Origin: Klebsiella pneumoniae | Lineage (GTDB): Bacteria; Myxococcota_A; UBA9042 | Direction: 5' to 3' | Assembly (NCBI GenBank): GCA_945889325.1 | Contig: CAMDBH010000016.1 | Span: 1 to 56,137, forward strand | DNA: 56,137 nucleotides | Part shown: positions 53,396-56,137 of the stretch, piece after piece | How the letters are laid out: each line of letters starts with the position of its first letter | How positions within the stretch are numbered: the stretch's first letter is position 1 | Notes under the pieces: model-generated | The model's input: the letters and a program-made list of their open reading frames with translations, nothing else | Databases searched by the model: none | What the model was told of the DNA's origin: nothing | Translations under genes and position numbers: made by a program

Positions 53396-55345
53396 TCAGT
53401 TCAGGTCCGCCTTGGCCCGCCGCCGCAGCCCAAGCAGGCCCGCGAGGAGGACAACCGCCATGCCGCCGAAATTGGCGGAATTTCCCGCCACACAACCGCT
53501 GCTGGCCACGGCACCACCACCGCCGCCCGCGCTGACGCCCGGGTCCTTGCTGTCCGCCAAAAGGCCACCATTATCTGGCCTTATGCCCGAATCTGGCGGC
53601 GGCTGCTTGGCTTCGCCTGTATCGACCGCGGCGCCGGCATCCGGGGTGGGGCTTGCGTCGGCATCCTGCTCCATTATGCCGCTGTTGCCGTCTTCGGGCG
53701 GTGCTTCGCCAGAATCGCCCGCATTGCCATTGCTTGCGTCGTCTTCATTGGGATTGCCGCCGTCCTCTTGGTTTGGATCGCCCACGCAAAGCGCGGTGCC
53801 GGGCTGGCAAGCCTGGTCGGCGTCGCAGGGTTTTGGCGTCAAAATGCCTTTGGTGTCGCAGTGCCCGCGGCTGCCGTCGTCCAAGCAGACGTCTTTTTCC
53901 ACCGGTACGTCGCCCGTGCCGGCGCAATCGTCGTTGACACACGCCGCGCCGCCTGCCACTTTGGTGTTACACAACTGCGAGCCAACTTTGCACAAAGTCT
54001 GGGTTAAAGTGCCATCCTCGCACTTGCCGAGCGTCAAATTCTTCGGATCGGCCATGCAGAGCGAACTCGATCCCAACGGTTTGCAAAACTTGGAAACGCA
54101 GCGCGCGCCCTTGGCGTCGCTCACGCAAGTGCCGCCATCGGCCGCGCATTTGATCGCTTTGCACTCGGCATCGATCAGTTCTTGGCCGTTGCATTCCGCC
54201 TTGCATTTGCCGTTCTTGCTGCACACGGCGTTGCCGTCCACCGTCAGGCAACTTTCGCCCGCGGCACAAGGTTTCTTTGTGATATCACCGGTTGCCGAGC
54301 AAGTGTATTGGCCGCCGTCGGGCAAGCAAACGTCTTTGGCCACTGGCGCCGTTTTGCTGTCTTTTGCGCAAAAAGCCGACACGCATTTGACCACTGGCCC
54401 AGCTTTGCTGGAGCAAAATGCGCCGAATTGGCCGCATTCGCCGGTCTTAATCGCGCCATTGTGGCAAGTGCCGATGGTGCTGTCGTTTTTGCTCGGTACA
54501 CACACGGTCGCATCGCCTTTGGCCGGGCAGAACACGGAAGCGCAGCGCACTCCGATGCTGTCATCAACACAAGTGGCGGCAAATTTGGAGCAATCACCCT
54601 TGCCGCAATCGGCACCGACGATGATTGCGCCCTCACAATGCGGCTTGCAACCGATTGCGCCACCAGCGAATTTCAGCAATTCGGCGTTGCTGCCGTTGAA
54701 TTTGTTGGTGTCGACGTTGCCGCTGATGCCGCCGACCTTGCCACTGCTGGAATACTGCCAAATCTTCCACGCCTTCCAGTACACAGAGATCGCCGGACAG
54801 CAGTTGGTGCAATACTGCGCGTGCCACAGGGGCAGGTTGGCAAAAGCGCCGCTGGCGACCTTGGGATCCCAGAACCATTTGCCTGTGTAGATCATCGGAT
54901 CGCGGCCGGTGGCGGCCTTGACGTGATCGACCCACTGCTTGATTTTGCTGGCGATAACCGCCGGACTCTGGTTGCCCGTCGCTTCAACATCCAGCGTCGG
55001 CGGCAGATCCTCAGGCCCGAGCTTGCCCATCTTGTTGAGCAAAATATTGGCTTGCTGAATCGCGTCGCCCCCCGGTTCAAAGTACTGATAAACGCCGCGA
55101 ATCACGCCCGCCGACTTGGAATTGGCCCAGTTGGCGTCAAACTGCTTGTCCATGTAAGTGCCATCGCTGACGCGCATGACGGCCCACACCTTACCGGAAG
55201 CTTTGACTTTTTTCCAGTCGATGGTCCCTTGCCACACCGATACATCGATGCCCTCAACGACGTTGGGGCCAGGGCAAATGGTGGCGTTGGCGCCAGTTGC
55301 GGCAAACGTGGCGATCAAAGCGAAAACAGCAGTCAGCCAGCGCAT
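53396..55345 (-). CDS. GH25 lysozyme with Cys-rich region and MYXO-CTERM-like tail
   Basis: 649 residues from the ATG at 55345 (GGAG six bases upstream). A Sec signal (MRWLTAVFALIATFAATGANA) precedes a GH25 muramidase domain: EGIDVSVWQGTIDWKKVK with Asp34, GVIRGVYQYFEPGGDAIQQA, and the catalytic D-V-E pair Asp119/Glu121 in PPTLDVEATG. Then come about 300 residues of Cys-rich repeats (GECGQFGAFCSSKAGPVVKC and similar) and an acidic, Pro-rich linker. The end is a Ser-Gly-Cys motif, a hydrophobic span (MAVVLLAGLLGL) and R-R-R-A-K, which is the plan of the MYXO-CTERM sorting signal. Probably surface-anchored and wall-degrading, useful in predation or remodelling (inference). Confidence 0.92.
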   Translation of the reverse strand: MRWLTAVFALIATFAATGANATICPGPNVVEGIDVSVWQGTIDWKKVKASGKVWAVMRVSDGTYMDKQFDANWANSKSAGVIRGVYQYFEPGGDAIQQANILLNKMGKLGPEDLPPTLDVEATGNQSPAVIASKIKQWVDHVKAATGRDPMIYTGKWFWDPKVASGAFANLPLWHAQYCTNCCPAISVYWKAWKIWQYSSSGKVGGISGNVDTNKFNGSNAELLKFAGGAIGCKPHCEGAIIVGADCGKGDCSKFAATCVDDSIGVRCASVFCPAKGDATVCVPSKNDSTIGTCHNGAIKTGECGQFGAFCSSKAGPVVKCVSAFCAKDSKTAPVAKDVCLPDGGQYTCSATGDITKKPCAAGESCLTVDGNAVCSKNGKCKAECNGQELIDAECKAIKCAADGGTCVSDAKGARCVSKFCKPLGSSSLCMADPKNLTLGKCEDGTLTQTLCKVGSQLCNTKVAGGAACVNDDCAGTGDVPVEKDVCLDDGSRGHCDTKGILTPKPCDADQACQPGTALCVGDPNQEDGGNPNEDDASNGNAGDSGEAPPEDGNSGIMEQDADASPTPDAGAAVDTGEAKQPPPDSGIRPDNGGLLADSKDPGVSAGGGGGAVASSGCVAGNSANFGGMAVVLLAGLLGLRRRAKADLN

Positions 55346-55358
55346 GGTGATCTCCGAT

Positions 55359-55868
55359 TTATTTGTTTGGTTTGGGTTGCGGCAACAGTTTGCGCAATTC
55401 GTCCAATCGTTCGCGGGCGTCAATGGCGCGATCGGCTACCAATTCCCAGTCACCCTGCTTGTTTTTGACCACAAAAATGATCACCAAATCATTCGGTTTA
55501 GGCTCTTTGGCCAAAGTGCTCACGTAAGCGGGTATCGGCAACTGAAAGCAGGTGGAAGAACCCTTACACTTGCGAAATTCCGCCAGTTTAGTCTGCCACC
55601 GCGGTTCATCGATCTGCAGGCCTTCGGGCAATTTGCCTTTGATCTGTTCGACGCGGGTATAATTGCGGCGATAACGCTGAAACATCAGGGTCTTGTTGTG
55701 CGCAGCATCGACGGGAATATCCACCGTGGTGCTCGGCGGATCGTCGACACGCGCCAAAGCAATCGCCGTGGAAGCCTTGGTGGCCGCACGCAAATCCATG
55801 TCTTTTGCCACCGCCGTCATGGGCAGCAGCAGCGCGGAGACAAGGAGGCATTTTTGCAGCACTGGCAT
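55359..55868 (-). CDS. Small secreted protein of unknown function
   Basis: 169 residues from the ATG at 55868, which gives a clear signal peptide (MPVLQKCLLVSALLLPMTAVA); the longer frame lacks one. The mature part is mixed and polar, with a Cys pair in FRKCKGSSTCFQLPIPAYVS and a strand-rich segment LVIIFVVKNKQGDWELVADR. No family recognised. It lies 13 bases before the lysozyme gene and begins the run secreted protein-lysozyme-epimerase-P450. Confidence 0.68.
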   Translation of the reverse strand: MPVLQKCLLVSALLLPMTAVAKDMDLRAATKASTAIALARVDDPPSTTVDIPVDAAHNKTLMFQRYRRNYTRVEQIKGKLPEGLQIDEPRWQTKLAEFRKCKGSSTCFQLPIPAYVSTLAKEPKPNDLVIIFVVKNKQGDWELVADRAIDARERLDELRKLLPQPKPNK

Positions 55869-56016
55869 GGTGTGGAACTCTGGCCGATGGCTGGCGTGGC
55901 CTAGCGTAAGCGTGTGCAGCGCAATTGTCGAGTAGTATTTTTGCGCGCAATCTGTTGAAATCCGCCGCCCAACTAGCGCGCAACGCAACGATTGCGCAAC
56001 CAAACAGGAGAAAATC

Positions 56017-56137
56017 ATGGCCCAAGTAACCCACCGCGGCGTTTCCGTTCAAACCAGCGGCGACTTGCCGACCATCGGCAGCCAAGCCCCTGAATTTCAT
56101 TTGACCGCCACCAACTTGACCGACGTCACCTTGGCCG
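56017..56137 (+). CDS. tpx: Thiol peroxidase Tpx, N-terminal part (cut by window edge)
   Basis: The first 40 residues, MAQVTHRGVSVQTSGDLPTI followed by G-S-Q-A-P-E-F-H-L-T-A-T-N-L-T-D-V, match the conserved start of Tpx, a 2-Cys peroxiredoxin that reduces lipid and other hydroperoxides. CAGGAG lies 7-8 bases before the ATG. The catalytic cysteines lie beyond the window edge. It diverges from the small secreted protein gene across 148 bases. Confidence 0.88.
   Translation, partial: MAQVTHRGVSVQTSGDLPTIGSQAPEFHLTATNLTDVTLA

Noticed and set aside
53316..54890. Plus-strand frame of 524 codons opposite the GH25 lysozyme
   Set aside because: The lysozyme has clear catalytic motifs, signal peptide and sorting tail; the opposite frame is a shadow.

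Overview
The window looks like a piece of a moderately GC-rich chromosome from a member of the Myxococcota or a related former deltaproteobacterial lineage. This is inferred from gene content: MopE-type motifs (CDG.DNDCDG), large Cys-rich lipoproteins built from CTDC-like repeats, a lysozyme with a MYXO-CTERM-like C-terminal sorting tail, a cytoplasmic Ser/Thr kinase fused to a long regulatory region, and many lipobox signal peptides. No rRNA, tRNA, CRISPR array, phage gene or intact transposase was recognised.

Layout. 1-7701 (minus): a kelch/TSP3/MopE lipoprotein translationally coupled to a small histidine kinase, a glycosidase-like lipoprotein, and the N-terminal part of mfd, cut by the window edge. 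7702-11120 (plus): comM, recA and ssb, preceded by an unusual 10-bp-phased repeat in the divergent promoter region. 11195-17613: a radical SAM protein and a secreted or outer-membrane protein (minus), then two convergent polytopic membrane proteins. 17614-18265: a hairpin-dense intergenic repeat. 18266-24858: a tandem AAA+ ATPase (minus), divergent from ccmF and an aldehyde dehydrogenase. 24832-28413: a PPIase lipoprotein (minus), divergent from ruvC-ruvA-ruvB, which ends at a good terminator. 28456-31782: a kinase/TPR regulator. 31808-34998 (minus): ferredoxin, TPR lipoprotein, MoxR ATPase and folE in one tight run. 35308-39791 (plus): a DUF6600-like lipoprotein with a proline-rich tail, then fbp-moaC-NFACT-R as an overlapping run.

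39789-46183 is an HME-type metal efflux system, with an outer-membrane channel divergent from an adaptor and a CzcA-like pump. It is bracketed by two almost identical 35-bp palindromes and has a MITE-like element at its left side. 46187-46927 carries a Uma2 nuclease and a possible small exported peptide. 47138-50602 is a 1154-residue repeat lipoprotein ending in an ALK-type glycine-rich domain. 51014-55868 (minus) is a compact run: small secreted protein, GH25 lysozyme with MYXO-CTERM-like tail, NAD-dependent epimerase and cytochrome P450. The window ends in the start of a thiol peroxidase gene.

Themes. DNA repair and recombination is strongly represented (mfd, comM, recA, ssb, ruvCAB). The rest is envelope and surface proteins, metal and redox functions, and housekeeping. 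The most unusual non-coding signals are (1) the hairpin-rich repeat pair at 17833-18265 and 50746-51013, each abutting the stop codon of a minus-strand gene; (2) the 35-bp palindrome pair flanking the efflux genes; (3) the 159-bp terminal-inverted-repeat element; and (4) the phased repeat upstream of comM. The most unusual proteins are a kinase whose NTPase-like region lacks a visible P-loop, a CcmF with about 165 extra periplasmic residues, a glycosidase-fold lipoprotein with apparently substituted catalytic acids, and an SSB without the acidic tail.
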